Assembly (NCBI GenBank): GCA_963578705.1
Contig: CAUZDT010000004.1
Span: 1 to 41,528, forward strand
Origin: UBA8886 sp963578705
Lineage (GTDB): Archaea; Thermoplasmatota; Poseidoniia; MGIII; CG-Epi1
Length of the DNA stretch: 41,528 nucleotides
Direction of reading: 5' to 3'
Both the position numbers and the translations under genes were made by a program. Positions 23,650 through 30,718 of this stretch are shown here, in pieces; positions within the stretch are counted from its first letter, which is position 1; each line of letters starts with the position of its first letter. The notes under the pieces are model-generated. The model saw only the letters and a list, made by a program, of their open reading frames with translations, was not told where the DNA came from and made no database searches.

Positions 23650-24080
23650 GCGGCGCGCAACGTGACGCCCGCCTCGGCCAGCATATCCTTTGCGAGTGTG
23701 AAGTCTCCGGTCCAGCGCTCGGGCACTTCGGCGCTGGCGGGATAGACTGCTTCGCTGACGCCCGCCTGTATCAGCGACCGCGCGCAGCGGGTGCAGGGTG
23801 GCCACGTGACGTAGACGGTGCACCCCTTGAGCGAGATGCCGATGCGCGCCGCGTGCATGATGGCGTTCTCCTCAGCGTGGCAGATTAGTGGATATTTCAG
23901 CTCGCGGTCCTCCAGCCGCTCCCGGGTATCGGCGATGCCGCGCGGCAGCCCGTTGAAGCCGGTGCTGCGCACCTCCCTGTCGGGGCCGACGATGACGCAC
24001 CCCACCTGCGTCGAGGGGTCCTTGCTCCAGCCGGCGATGTGCGCTGCCAGCCCGAGGAAACGTCCGTCCCAGTCAGCCAT
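23646..24080 (-). CDS. dCMP deaminase family protein
   Basis: A 144-residue zinc deaminase. The catalytic motif is CHAEENAI (His ligand and proton-shuttling Glu, about 67-74), with the PPCTRC zinc cysteines at about 94-99. The N-terminus WDGRFLGLAAHIAGWSKDPSTQVGCVIV is typical of deoxycytidylate deaminase, which makes dUMP for thymidylate synthesis. A CMP/dCMP or ComE-type relative is also possible. A TATA-like box (24103-24112) is centred 27 nt before the ATG and overlaps the end of nth. This gives the gene its own promoter behind the nth operon. Confidence 0.92.
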   Translation of the reverse strand: MADWDGRFLGLAAHIAGWSKDPSTQVGCVIVGPDREVRSTGFNGLPRGIADTRERLEDRELKYPLICHAEENAIMHAARIGISLKGCTVYVTWPPCTRCARSLIQAGVSEAVYPASAEVPERWTGDFTLAKDMLAEAGVTLRAA

Positions 24081-24102
24081 CTTCGCCGGCAGCGGCGCGG
24101 CG

Positions 24103-24112
24103 CAGTTATACC
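24103..24112 (-). promoter_or_regulatory. TATA-like box of the dCMP deaminase gene
   Basis: The minus strand reads GGTATAACTG, centred 27 nt before the ATG at 24080 and overlapping the nth stop codon. Confidence 0.5.
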
Positions 24113-24786
24113 TGCGCCCGGCGCGTCACGCCGACCTGCGGGCAGATGCCCTCGGCGAAGCAGGCCGAGCAGCGCGGCCGACGCGCGTTGCAGACCCGCC
24201 GGCCGTGCCAGATGAGCCGGTCCGACCACTCAATCCAGTCGCCCTGTGGCAGTAGCGCCATCAGGTCGCGCTCGACCGCCTCCGGGCTGTTGCCGCGCGA
24301 CAGCCCCAGCCGGCGCGTCAGCCTGTGGACGTGCGTGTCGACGACGACGCCCTCCACCAGCCCCCACGCGACGCCCAGCACGACCGAGGCGGTCTTGCGC
24401 CCGACGCCCGGCAGCGCCACCAGCGCGTCAAGCGTGCGCGGCACCTCGCCGGCGTGGCGCTCGATGATGGCTTTGCAGGCGCCGATGATGTGCCGTGCCT
24501 TGGCGTTGAAGAAGCCGGTCGAGTGGATGACTTCGCCCAGCTCGGTGAAGTCGGCGGCGGCGAACGCCGCCGCATCGGGATACTTGCGGAACAGCGGCGG
24601 CGTGACCATGTTCACCCGCTCGTCGGTGCACTGCGCCGAGAGGATGGTGGCGACCAGCAGTTGCAACGGGTCGCGGTGGAGTAGTGCGCACTCCGCCTGC
24701 GGGTATTCGCGCCGCAGCCCCGCGAGCACGGTTTGCGCCCGCGCCGCGCGCTTTGCTTGCGACTCGCGGCCGTGCGGTTTCGCCAC
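24106..24786 (-). CDS. nth: Endonuclease III (base-excision repair DNA glycosylase/AP lyase)
   Basis: A 226-residue glycosylase that removes oxidised pyrimidines. SAQCTDERVN opens the catalytic core. The helix-hairpin-helix LPGVGRKTASVVLG (about 124-137) holds the catalytic lysine, and VDTHVHRL carries the catalytic aspartate. The C-terminal C-x6-C-x2-C-x5-C set (about 199-215) binds a [4Fe-4S] cluster. I chose GTG at 24786, which begins 2 nt after the enoyl-CoA hydratase stop; the frame is open upstream inside that gene without meaningful protein. It is cotranscribed with enoyl-CoA hydratase. Confidence 0.95.
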   Translation of the reverse strand: MAKPHGRESQAKRAARAQTVLAGLRREYPQAECALLHRDPLQLLVATILSAQCTDERVNMVTPPLFRKYPDAAAFAAADFTELGEVIHSTGFFNAKARHIIGACKAIIERHAGEVPRTLDALVALPGVGRKTASVVLGVAWGLVEGVVVDTHVHRLTRRLGLSRGNSPEAVERDLMALLPQGDWIEWSDRLIWHGRRVCNARRPRCSACFAEGICPQVGVTRRAQV

Positions 24787-24788
24787 GG

Positions 24789-25556
24789 TCAGCGGTTGAA
24801 GCGCGGCTTCCGCTTCTCCAGGAAGGCGGCGACGCCCTCTTTCCCGTCGGGGGAGTTGAAGCACTCGGCGAACAGTTTCTGCTCGTTCCGCAGTCCCTCC
24901 GCCAGTGGCAGCCCGCTGCGCGTTGCGCGCTTGATTCGCTCGGCGGCGAACGCCGGCTTCGAAGCGATTTGCTCCGCCAGCTCGACCGTGCGCGCCTCTA
25001 GTTCCTCCGCCGGCCAGACGAAATTGACGATGCCGTAGCGCTCCGCTTCCTCGGCCGGAATCATGCGGCCGGTGAGCATCAGCTCCAGCGCGCGCCCTTC
25101 GCCCGCGAGCCGCGGCAGCCGCTGGGTGCCGCCCGCACCGGGGAGGATGCCGAGGTTGATTTCCGGCTGCCCGAAGCGCGAGCGGTCGCTCGCCACCCGC
25201 AGGTCGCACGCCATCGCCAGCTCCATTCCACCGCCGAGGCAGAAGCCGTCGACCATCGCGATAATCGGCGTCGGGCAACTTGCGGCGACGTCAGTCATGC
25301 GCCACTCGTCACGCATTCGCTCCGGGTCGAGCTCGCCGCTGGCAGCAAACTCGCCGAGGTCGGCGCCGGCGATGAACGATTTCTCGCCCGTGCCGGCGAG
25401 GATAATCGCGCGCACTTCGGGGTCAGCACCGAACTGCTCGAAGGCCGCGGAGATTGCGCTGCGCGCCGTCGCGTTCATCGCGTTGAGCTGCTCGGGCCGG
25501 TTGACCGTGACGCGGCCGATATTGCCCTCGCGCGTGACTATGACCTCCTTGCCCAT
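24789..25556 (-). CDS. Enoyl-CoA hydratase/isomerase family protein
   Basis: A 255-residue crotonase-fold enzyme. The oxyanion-hole segments are KSFIAGADLGEF (about 61-72) and GFCLGGGMELAMACDLR (about 99-115). The two glutamates expected of true hydratases are present, in GGGMELA and QPEINLG. It would hydrate 2-enoyl-CoA, the step after acyl-CoA dehydrogenase (267-1436), although the two genes are far apart. The acyl substrate is not predictable. ATG 25556 has a TATA-like box 25 nt upstream, and the frame further upstream is not protein-like. nth follows 2 nt later. Confidence 0.93.
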   Translation of the reverse strand: MGKEVIVTREGNIGRVTVNRPEQLNAMNATARSAISAAFEQFGADPEVRAIILAGTGEKSFIAGADLGEFAASGELDPERMRDEWRMTDVAASCPTPIIAMVDGFCLGGGMELAMACDLRVASDRSRFGQPEINLGILPGAGGTQRLPRLAGEGRALELMLTGRMIPAEEAERYGIVNFVWPAEELEARTVELAEQIASKPAFAAERIKRATRSGLPLAEGLRNEQKLFAECFNSPDGKEGVAAFLEKRKPRFNR

Positions 25557-25578
25557 ACGCTGCGGAGCGGGACGCCGG

Positions 25579-25583
25579 TTAAG
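25579..25583 (-). promoter_or_regulatory. Weak TATA-like box of the enoyl-CoA hydratase-nth operon
   Basis: The minus strand reads ACTTAACC around these positions, centred 25 nt before the ATG at 25556, just after the CCA-adding enzyme stop. Confidence 0.4.
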
Positions 25584-25600
25584 TCGGTTCGCGCGCCGCG

Positions 25601-26776
25601 TCAGACGGCCGGCAACGGCTCCGCCCCGTCGGCGAGCCCTTCGACCACGCGTGCCTTCGGCAACAGCGTCTGCACCGCGCTGGCGATGTCGGGATGTAGC
25701 GGTGGCTTCAGCGCCCAGAAGCGGCCGTCGCGCAGCGGTGCCTGTGGGTAAGCCGCTAGGAACTCGAACGCGCCCGCGTCCCACGCCGCCGGACCGCGGT
25801 GGAGCTGCCGCTCGGGCAGTTCCATCGCGGCGGTCTCGAGCACGATGAACCCCTCGTTGCCGAGCGAGCAGTGGCTGCCGAGCACGCCGAACGGCTCGAG
25901 CGCGCGCACTAGCTTGCGCCCCTGCCGCTGGATGTGCGGCAGCGCGGTCTCCTCGACGCCGCCGGGGTGCGGCAGCACGACCGTCGTGACGCAGCCGAGC
26001 GGCTTGCGCTCTGCCGCCTCGACGACGAACGCGTCCGCGGTCGGCTCCGCCAGAAATCGTCGCGCCGCCAGCACCGCGCGCGCTAGCCCGTCGCGCATCA
26101 CGCCGGCGGCGACGTTGCGGCCGGGGTCGACGGGGTCGGGGAGTGTGATTTCCGCCTCCGGCGCTCCCGGCACCGCGCCCAGCGCGACTGGCGGCCGCCA
26201 GCCGGCGACTTCCTCCACGAAGGCGGGGAAGTCACCGGCGCGATGCACCAGCACCTCAACCAGGTAACCCGAGAAACCGCCGACGGCCGCTGCCGCCCCG
26301 TAGGCGCCCGCGACTGCGAGAAAGCGCTTCGCGAGCCGCACATCGTCGCGCTGCGCGTCGGTGAGATTATCGTGCACCCACGCGGTGTGGAACACCGTGC
26401 GGTCGACCGCCGACGCCGGCTGCGACGGGTCGCTGATGGCGAAGCAGGGGACCGCGTCGACGCTGTGCCCCTCGACCGAGCCGCGCAGGTAGGGGTGCTG
26501 TGCGTAGAGCTCCTCTCCGTCGGGCAGCACCGCGCGCGCCAGCGCCAGCCCTTCCGCCTTCAGGTCCGCGCCTTCCGGGAAGCGCAGGAACAGGTCGATA
26601 TCGGCGCCCGGTAGCCAGGTCCCCTTCGCGACCGAGCCGACCAGCAGCGGTTTGACGCCGTCCGGCGCCGCCTTGCGGGCGCGCGCCAGCAGCGAGTCGC
26701 AGAGTGCCGCGACGGCAGCCTGCTCCGCGTCAGACGGGATCAGCGTGGCGAGTGCCTCTTCCAGCAGCTCCTGCAT
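25601..26776 (-). CDS. cca: CCA tRNA nucleotidyltransferase, archaeal class I
   Basis: A 391-residue enzyme that builds or repairs the tRNA 3'-CCA end without a template. The nucleotidyltransferase core GSVAKGTWLPGADIDLFLRF (about 46-65) has the G-S and D-x-D residues of the polymerase-beta superfamily. SVDAVPCF supplies the third carboxylate, and LTDAQRDDVRLAKRFL is a class I archaeal motif. A tRNA-binding tail region follows. ATG 26776 (MQELLEEALATLIP) fits family N-termini; the frame runs upstream to 26869 through the toxin-antitoxin promoter. It is slightly shorter than the roughly 430-450 residues of thermophile homologues. Confidence 0.93.
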   Translation of the reverse strand: MQELLEEALATLIPSDAEQAAVAALCDSLLARARKAAPDGVKPLLVGSVAKGTWLPGADIDLFLRFPEGADLKAEGLALARAVLPDGEELYAQHPYLRGSVEGHSVDAVPCFAISDPSQPASAVDRTVFHTAWVHDNLTDAQRDDVRLAKRFLAVAGAYGAAAAVGGFSGYLVEVLVHRAGDFPAFVEEVAGWRPPVALGAVPGAPEAEITLPDPVDPGRNVAAGVMRDGLARAVLAARRFLAEPTADAFVVEAAERKPLGCVTTVVLPHPGGVEETALPHIQRQGRKLVRALEPFGVLGSHCSLGNEGFIVLETAAMELPERQLHRGPAAWDAGAFEFLAAYPQAPLRDGRFWALKPPLHPDIASAVQTLLPKARVVEGLADGAEPLPAV

Positions 26777-26842
26777 GGCGCGCCAGCGGGCCGGGTGATT
26801 AGGGTGTTGCTCGCGGTGGCGCGGCACTCGCGCGCCGGCATC

Positions 26843-26858
26843 CTTATAGCTCGCTATA
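26843..26858 (+). promoter_or_regulatory. TATA box overlapping a palindromic operator-like site of the toxin-antitoxin operon
   Basis: CTTATAG (26843-26849) is centred 27 nt before the antitoxin ATG. TATAGC-TC-GCTATA (26845-26858) is a perfect 6-bp inverted repeat covering that box. Antitoxins of this class usually repress their own operon, so an operator over the TATA box is plausible. Confidence 0.5.
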
Positions 26859-26872
26859 GATGCACACATAGC

Positions 26873-27112
26873 ATGGCCATAACCTCAATCCAGGTCGAGA
26901 GCGCGGTGCGCGAAGCACTGGCGGCGCTCAAGTCCAGCCCGCGCGAGACCTACAGCGAAGTGCTGCTGAAGCTGCTGTCGCTGGTCCCGCAGGGCGACGA
27001 CGAAGGCGCCTACAGCGACGCGTTCCGGGTCGGGTTGCTCTCCGCCCGGCTCGATGTGCAGGCGGGCCGCACCCTGCCGCACGACGAGCTGAAGCAGCGG
27101 CTGGGCCTCTGA
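26873..27112 (+). CDS. Putative antitoxin of a RelBE-like pair
   Basis: A 79-residue protein, mostly helical, with a short beta-like N-terminus (MAITSIQVESAVREALAALK) that resembles the DNA-binding N-termini of archaeal RelB/VapB-type antitoxins. The C-terminal half would wrap the toxin. The assignment rests mainly on position: it precedes the RelE-like gene with a TGATG overlap, and an inverted repeat covers its promoter. ATG 26873 was chosen for its TATA spacing; the frame is open upstream without protein-like content. Confidence 0.7.
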   Translation: MAITSIQVESAVREALAALKSSPRETYSEVLLKLLSLVPQGDDEGAYSDAFRVGLLSARLDVQAGRTLPHDELKQRLGL

Positions 27113-27384
27113 TGGCGTGGGAAATCGCCTGGACGCACCAGGCGTGGCGCGACCTTGAGCGGCTTGACCCGCCGGTCGCCCGCCGCGTCGTCCGCAAGCT
27201 GGAGCAGGCGGCCGCCGCCGCCGACCCGCCGCGCCGCTTCGCACGCCTGCGGGGGCACGACGACCGCAAGCTGCGCATTGGCGACTACCGGCTGCTGGCG
27301 CTGCTGTCGGCCGATACCGCCACCATCCTGGTGCTGCGCGTCGCGCACCGCTCGCGGGTCTATCGCGAGAAGCAGGGGCGGTAG
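27112..27384 (+). CDS. relE: RelE/ParE-family toxin
   Basis: A 90-residue basic protein of the RelE/ParE fold. The pattern is WTHQAWRDLERLDPPVARRVVRKLE (N-terminal strand and helices), then RFARLRGHDDRKLRIGDYRLLALL, then a final strand and tail TILVLRVAHRSRVYREK. The R-K-L-R-I-G-D-Y-R strand is the hallmark of the family, and the C-terminal HRSRVY residues occupy the place of RelE catalytic residues. It probably cleaves ribosome-bound mRNA; a ParE-like gyrase poison is less likely. The stop is 2 nt from the convergent membrane protein. Confidence 0.88.
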   Translation: MAWEIAWTHQAWRDLERLDPPVARRVVRKLEQAAAAADPPRRFARLRGHDDRKLRIGDYRLLALLSADTATILVLRVAHRSRVYREKQGR

Positions 27385-27386
27385 CG

Positions 27387-27923
27387 CTAGCGCCGGCGCC
27401 ACGCCTTGCGCCGTTTGCGCTCCGCAAGGCGCCGTATGGTCGCCTCGGTCTCGCGCACCGGGATGATGAGCGGCAGCACCGCGATGACGCTGCCGAGCAG
27501 CAGCATCCCCAGCGCGGCGACGAAGCGCGCCTGTATCAGCCACTCCAGGAAGACCGCGACGCAGCTGGTGGCGAGTATCATCGTCGCCCATGTCAGCCGG
27601 CGGTAGGCGTTCTCGCCGATGCCCCACTCGGGAGCGTCAATCGGCGTCTCGATGACAATCTCGGCCGGCGGCGGCTCGACCGCCGGCGGCGGCCAGGCGC
27701 GCAGCACGACCCAGGTCAGCAGCGCGCCGAGCAGGATGAACGACACCTGCCCGAAGCCGGGGTCACCGGTGCGGGTGGCGAGCCCGGCGAGCCCCAGCAC
27801 CAGCAGCCAGGTCGCGGCGACGATGCCGTAGCGCAGCCGCATGTTGTCGGGCGGCGCGGCGGATGGGCTGGCGCTTGCGTTATCGTCCGGCTCGCCGGCG
27901 TTGTCGCCGTCGCTGTCGGGCAT
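27387..27923 (-). CDS. Four-TM membrane protein at the end of the b6/Hdr-like operon
   Basis: A 178-residue protein of unknown function. An acidic, Ser/Ala/Pro-rich N-terminus (about 1-28) precedes two helices (about 32-50 and 57-77), a Pro-rich loop, two more helices (about 104-124 and 129-152) and a basic tail (RRLAERKRRKAWRRR). No cofactor ligands are evident. ATG 27923 lies 4 nt after the ferredoxin stop, so it is cotranscribed with the electron-transfer genes and may be an assembly or anchor subunit. The frame is open to 28010 inside the ferredoxin gene. Confidence 0.75.
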   Translation of the reverse strand: MPDSDGDNAGEPDDNASASPSAAPPDNMRLRYGIVAATWLLVLGLAGLATRTGDPGFGQVSFILLGALLTWVVLRAWPPPAVEPPPAEIVIETPIDAPEWGIGENAYRRLTWATMILATSCVAVFLEWLIQARFVAALGMLLLGSVIAVLPLIIPVRETEATIRRLAERKRRKAWRRR

Positions 27924-27927
27924 GCGC

Positions 27928-28776
27928 TTACGCCCGCGCTTCCATCGTGATGGCTTCCACGGGGCAGGCGAAGACGCAGAGCGTGCAGCCGGTGCAGGTA
28001 TCTTCGACAATCAGTGCTTTCTTCGATTCGAACGCGTCGGTGCGTGTTTCGAGTTCCCACCCAATCATGTCAATTGACGCGAAGTTGCAGAAATAGACGC
28101 ACTGCGTGCAGCCGATGCACTTGTCGTTGTGCACCAGCGCGATGAATTCCTTGCCGCGCGAGAGCGAGTCGAGCGCCTCCTTGCGGATTTCCTTGAAGAG
28201 CGGCTTCGCCTTCGCCATGCCGGTATCGGGCAGATCGGCGTCCGCCAGCGATTCCTTCATGCGCTGGAGCCACACATCGGGCTTCGGCTCCCACACCGGC
28301 GCTGCGACTGCCGGTTCGGCCGCAACGGTAGCAGCGGCTTCGGCCGGGGCTTCGACTTCGGTAGCGGCCGCTTCCGCGATTGCCGGGGCGGGCGCGGCGT
28401 CCGCGCCCGCCATCGCCGCCTCGACGTCGCCCGGGTCGGTAATCAGCACCGCGTCGACCGGGCAGACCTCCTCGCAGGCGCGGCAGACGATGCAGTCCGG
28501 CTCGCGCGGCATGAACGGCTTGCGCTCCGACGCGGCGTGGCCGGGAGAATCAATCCACTCGTAGACGTCGACCGGGCAGGCGTCGATGCACGCCCCGTCG
28601 GCGATGCACATGTCGAAATCGACGCCGACGACGGTGCCCCAGATGCCGAGCTTGCCCGAGTCGAGTCCACCGTAGGTGCCGTCCTGCGTCCAGATTTGCA
28701 CCGGCTCGCTGTCACCCGCGTGCGTCGCGGCCTGCTTCCAGGCGGAGAGGTATTGTCGGTCGATGCCAGCAGTCAT
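27928..28776 (-). CDS. Four-cluster ferredoxin: archaeal 7Fe-type ferredoxin fused to a 2[4Fe-4S] domain
   Basis: A 282-residue protein. Residues 1-115 match the ferredoxins of Sulfolobus and Thermoplasma. The first motif is C57-x5-C63-x3-C67-P with Asp at 60, the [3Fe-4S]-type pattern CIADGACIDACPVDVYEW. The second is C95-C98-C101-C105 for [4Fe-4S]. An Ala/Glu/Pro linker of about 45 residues (117-161) follows. The C-terminal part has two more [4Fe-4S] motifs: C220/223/226/230 (CN instead of CP) and C261/264/267/271. The histidines that bind zinc in Sulfolobus ferredoxin are mostly missing, so I do not claim zinc. The ATG shares its A with the CCG gene stop. It probably carries electrons to or from the membrane complex encoded upstream. 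Confidence 0.92.
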   Translation of the reverse strand: MTAGIDRQYLSAWKQAATHAGDSEPVQIWTQDGTYGGLDSGKLGIWGTVVGVDFDMCIADGACIDACPVDVYEWIDSPGHAASERKPFMPREPDCIVCRACEEVCPVDAVLITDPGDVEAAMAGADAAPAPAIAEAAATEVEAPAEAAATVAAEPAVAAPVWEPKPDVWLQRMKESLADADLPDTGMAKAKPLFKEIRKEALDSLSRGKEFIALVHNDKCIGCTQCVYFCNFASIDMIGWELETRTDAFESKKALIVEDTCTGCTLCVFACPVEAITMEARA

Positions 28777-29660
28777 CAGGTGGCTTCCTCGACAAGGCAG
28801 GCGGAGAGGAACTGCATCAGGTCCAGCATCTCGAACGAGTGGTTGTGTTCGCCGGGGTCCATGCGCTCCTCGTTGAGCAGACATTGCATATGCATGTAGC
28901 ACTTGGGACAGCCGCCCAGCATCACCTGGATTTCGGCGTCGGTGCCTTGGTCCAGCCGCTTCTTGCGCACCGCCTTAGTCGCGTCGTTGCAATACATCAT
29001 CGACGAGACGCCGCAGCAGAGCGCCTTCTCGCGGCTGTTCTCCAGCTCGACCATCTCGGCGCCGTCCACCAATTGGATAAGCTCGCGCGGCGCGTCGTAT
29101 TCGCCCATCATGCGGCCGAGCCGGCACGGGTCATGGAAGGTGACGCGCACCGGTTCGGGCGACTTGAACTTGAGACCGCGCCCGCGCAGCGTCTGCGTGA
29201 TGTGCTCGACCTGGATGCCTTGGCCTGGCAGGTCGTAGTCGACCGCGAAGGTGCGGTAGCCTTCGGCGCAGGTGACGACGAGAGTGCGGATACCGCTCTC
29301 CTGCATGCGGCGCAGGTTGTGCGCCTTCAGCTCGTCAAAGACCTCGAGCTGTCCTTGCCAGAGCTGGTCGTGCCCGCAGCATTTGAACGAGTTCATGTCG
29401 AGAATCAGCGGGTCAATGCCGGCGGCGTTCATCAGTTTGATAGCCGCCGCCGCAATCGAGGCGTGGTCGGCATCGCCTTTGTTCAGGTGCGAGAACTTGA
29501 CTTCGACGTCCATGAAGTCGACGCAGCCGGGGAAGTAGCCGTATTCGTGCTGCCGCTCGGGCTGCCACGGTGCTTCGTCGGGCGTTTTGGCGTCGTTGAT
29601 TATCATGCGCTCGAAGAGCGGGTGCGGGATGGTGCGGGCGTAGGGTTCGGTGCGACTCAT
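28776..29660 (-). CDS. HdrD/HdrB-like CCG-domain iron-sulfur protein
   Basis: A 294-residue protein with two cysteine-rich CCG modules, as in heterodisulfide reductase HdrB/HdrD, glycolate oxidase GlcF and related oxidoreductases. Module 1 has C46, C94-C95 and C131, but its last position is C-A-E-G, lacking the final cysteine. Module 2 is complete: C179, C215-C216, C251-P-K-C254. In HdrB each module binds a noncubane [4Fe-4S] cluster that reduces disulfides. The intact second module suggests at least one such site. It is soluble, with ATG at 29660 overlapping the stop of the fused cytochrome subunit (ATGA). With the HdrC-like domain on that subunit it reconstitutes an HdrC/HdrB pair. The substrate is unknown. 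Confidence 0.9.
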   Translation of the reverse strand: MSRTEPYARTIPHPLFERMIINDAKTPDEAPWQPERQHEYGYFPGCVDFMDVEVKFSHLNKGDADHASIAAAAIKLMNAAGIDPLILDMNSFKCCGHDQLWQGQLEVFDELKAHNLRRMQESGIRTLVVTCAEGYRTFAVDYDLPGQGIQVEHITQTLRGRGLKFKSPEPVRVTFHDPCRLGRMMGEYDAPRELIQLVDGAEMVELENSREKALCCGVSSMMYCNDATKAVRKKRLDQGTDAEIQVMLGGCPKCYMHMQCLLNEERMDPGEHNHSFEMLDLMQFLSACLVEEAT

Positions 29661-30718
29661 GTTGCGGCTCCTTGCAGCGCTATCGCGCGCTGTTCTAGGA
29701 CGTAATCCACGTATTCGATATTCTGCGGGCAGATGGCGGTGCACATGCCGCAGGTGATGCACGACCACATCGCGACGCCGTCATGCTCGTTCTGGAAAGT
29801 GTTGAAAATGATATTCAGCTCCTCCTCGCCCTCATTGGTGCGCACCGGGCAGATGTCGTCGCAGAGGCCGCACTGGTAGCAGCGGTTGAGCTTGAACTCG
29901 TAGATGCGTTGTGTACGGCGGCTGGTAATTCCGTTGCGGTACAGGTCGAAGCGCTCTTCGTCGCTCTGCGGGCGGGCGCCTTCGGCGCGCCGCCGGTCGA
30001 GCCAGAGGTAGGTCAGCCCGGCGCACGCCAGCGGCCCCCACAGCGTCACCCCAGCCAGCACGGCGGTCGTGACGGCGGGGTAGTAGAGCACGATGTTGGC
30101 GTTGATGGAATATATTGAGAGCATCACGACGAAGGCGAGCCCCCAGACGCCAATCGCGGCGCGCACGGGGTCCTCGATGGGGCGGCGCGCGTGGCCGGAG
30201 TTGAGGACGTCCATCATCCCCTCCTTCGGCCCGGGGTCAATCAGGTAGCCCAGCGCGCGGTCGATGAATGGCACCGCGACGACCATGCCGATAATCATTC
30301 CCTGCACCAGCGTTCCCCAGACCTTGGCAGTCATCAGGAAGAAGTGGTGGCCCAGGATGGTGAACTCGATGTCCCACGCCACCTTCAGGCAGCCGAACGC
30401 CCAGAGCAGGTACCAGTCCGGCAGCGGCGGCGGGAAGGCGGTCGCGGCGGCGGGGTCGGCCGCGCGGTGCAGCGGCGGTGGAATGAACGCTGCCAGGAAG
30501 AAGAGGATGGAGGTGACGTAGAGCGTCAGCACGCTGTCGCGCACCAGTTCGTGCGGGTAGAGCGGCTCGCCCTTGACGTGCGACGCCTCGAGCACCGAGT
30601 GCGCCTGCCGCGGCGTTTCTCGCGTGAACTCGGTCCTGCGCCCGATGCGCTCGGCAGCGTCCTCCGCCTGCCGTTCCTGCTGGTATTCGCCAATCAGGTT
30701 CCCGGTGTCGTCGGCCAT
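29657..30718 (-). CDS. Cytochrome b subunit IV-like protein fused to an HdrC-like 2[4Fe-4S] domain
   Basis: A 353-residue fusion. Residues about 50-165 resemble the C-terminal half of cytochrome b (subunit IV of b6f): HELVRDSVLTLYVTSILFF, then P100-D-W-Y103, the PEWY-type motif of the quinol-oxidising Qo site. Two further helices follow (about 190-205 and 212-240). Residues about 270-345 hold two [4Fe-4S] motifs, C280/283/286/290-P and C320/323/326/330-P, arranged as in HdrC and facing the cytoplasm if the helices number evenly. No frameshift is involved; the reading frame is continuous. ATG 30718 shares its A with the cytochrome b stop. The fusion ties a Qo-site subunit to Hdr-type iron-sulfur chemistry. 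Confidence 0.9.
   Translation of the reverse strand: MADDTGNLIGEYQQERQAEDAAERIGRRTEFTRETPRQAHSVLEASHVKGEPLYPHELVRDSVLTLYVTSILFFLAAFIPPPLHRAADPAAATAFPPPLPDWYLLWAFGCLKVAWDIEFTILGHHFFLMTAKVWGTLVQGMIIGMVVAVPFIDRALGYLIDPGPKEGMMDVLNSGHARRPIEDPVRAAIGVWGLAFVVMLSIYSINANIVLYYPAVTTAVLAGVTLWGPLACAGLTYLWLDRRRAEGARPQSDEERFDLYRNGITSRRTQRIYEFKLNRCYQCGLCDDICPVRTNEGEEELNIIFNTFQNEHDGVAMWSCITCGMCTAICPQNIEYVDYVLEQRAIALQGAAT

Noticed and set aside
27928..28776. Zinc site of Sulfolobus-type zinc ferredoxin
   Set aside because: Most of the N-terminal histidines that bind zinc are not present, so only the iron-sulfur clusters are claimed.
28129..29705. Long plus-strand frames opposite the ferredoxin and CCG genes
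   Set aside because: They have no recognisable domains. The minus-strand genes show intact cysteine motifs and overlapping operon structure.
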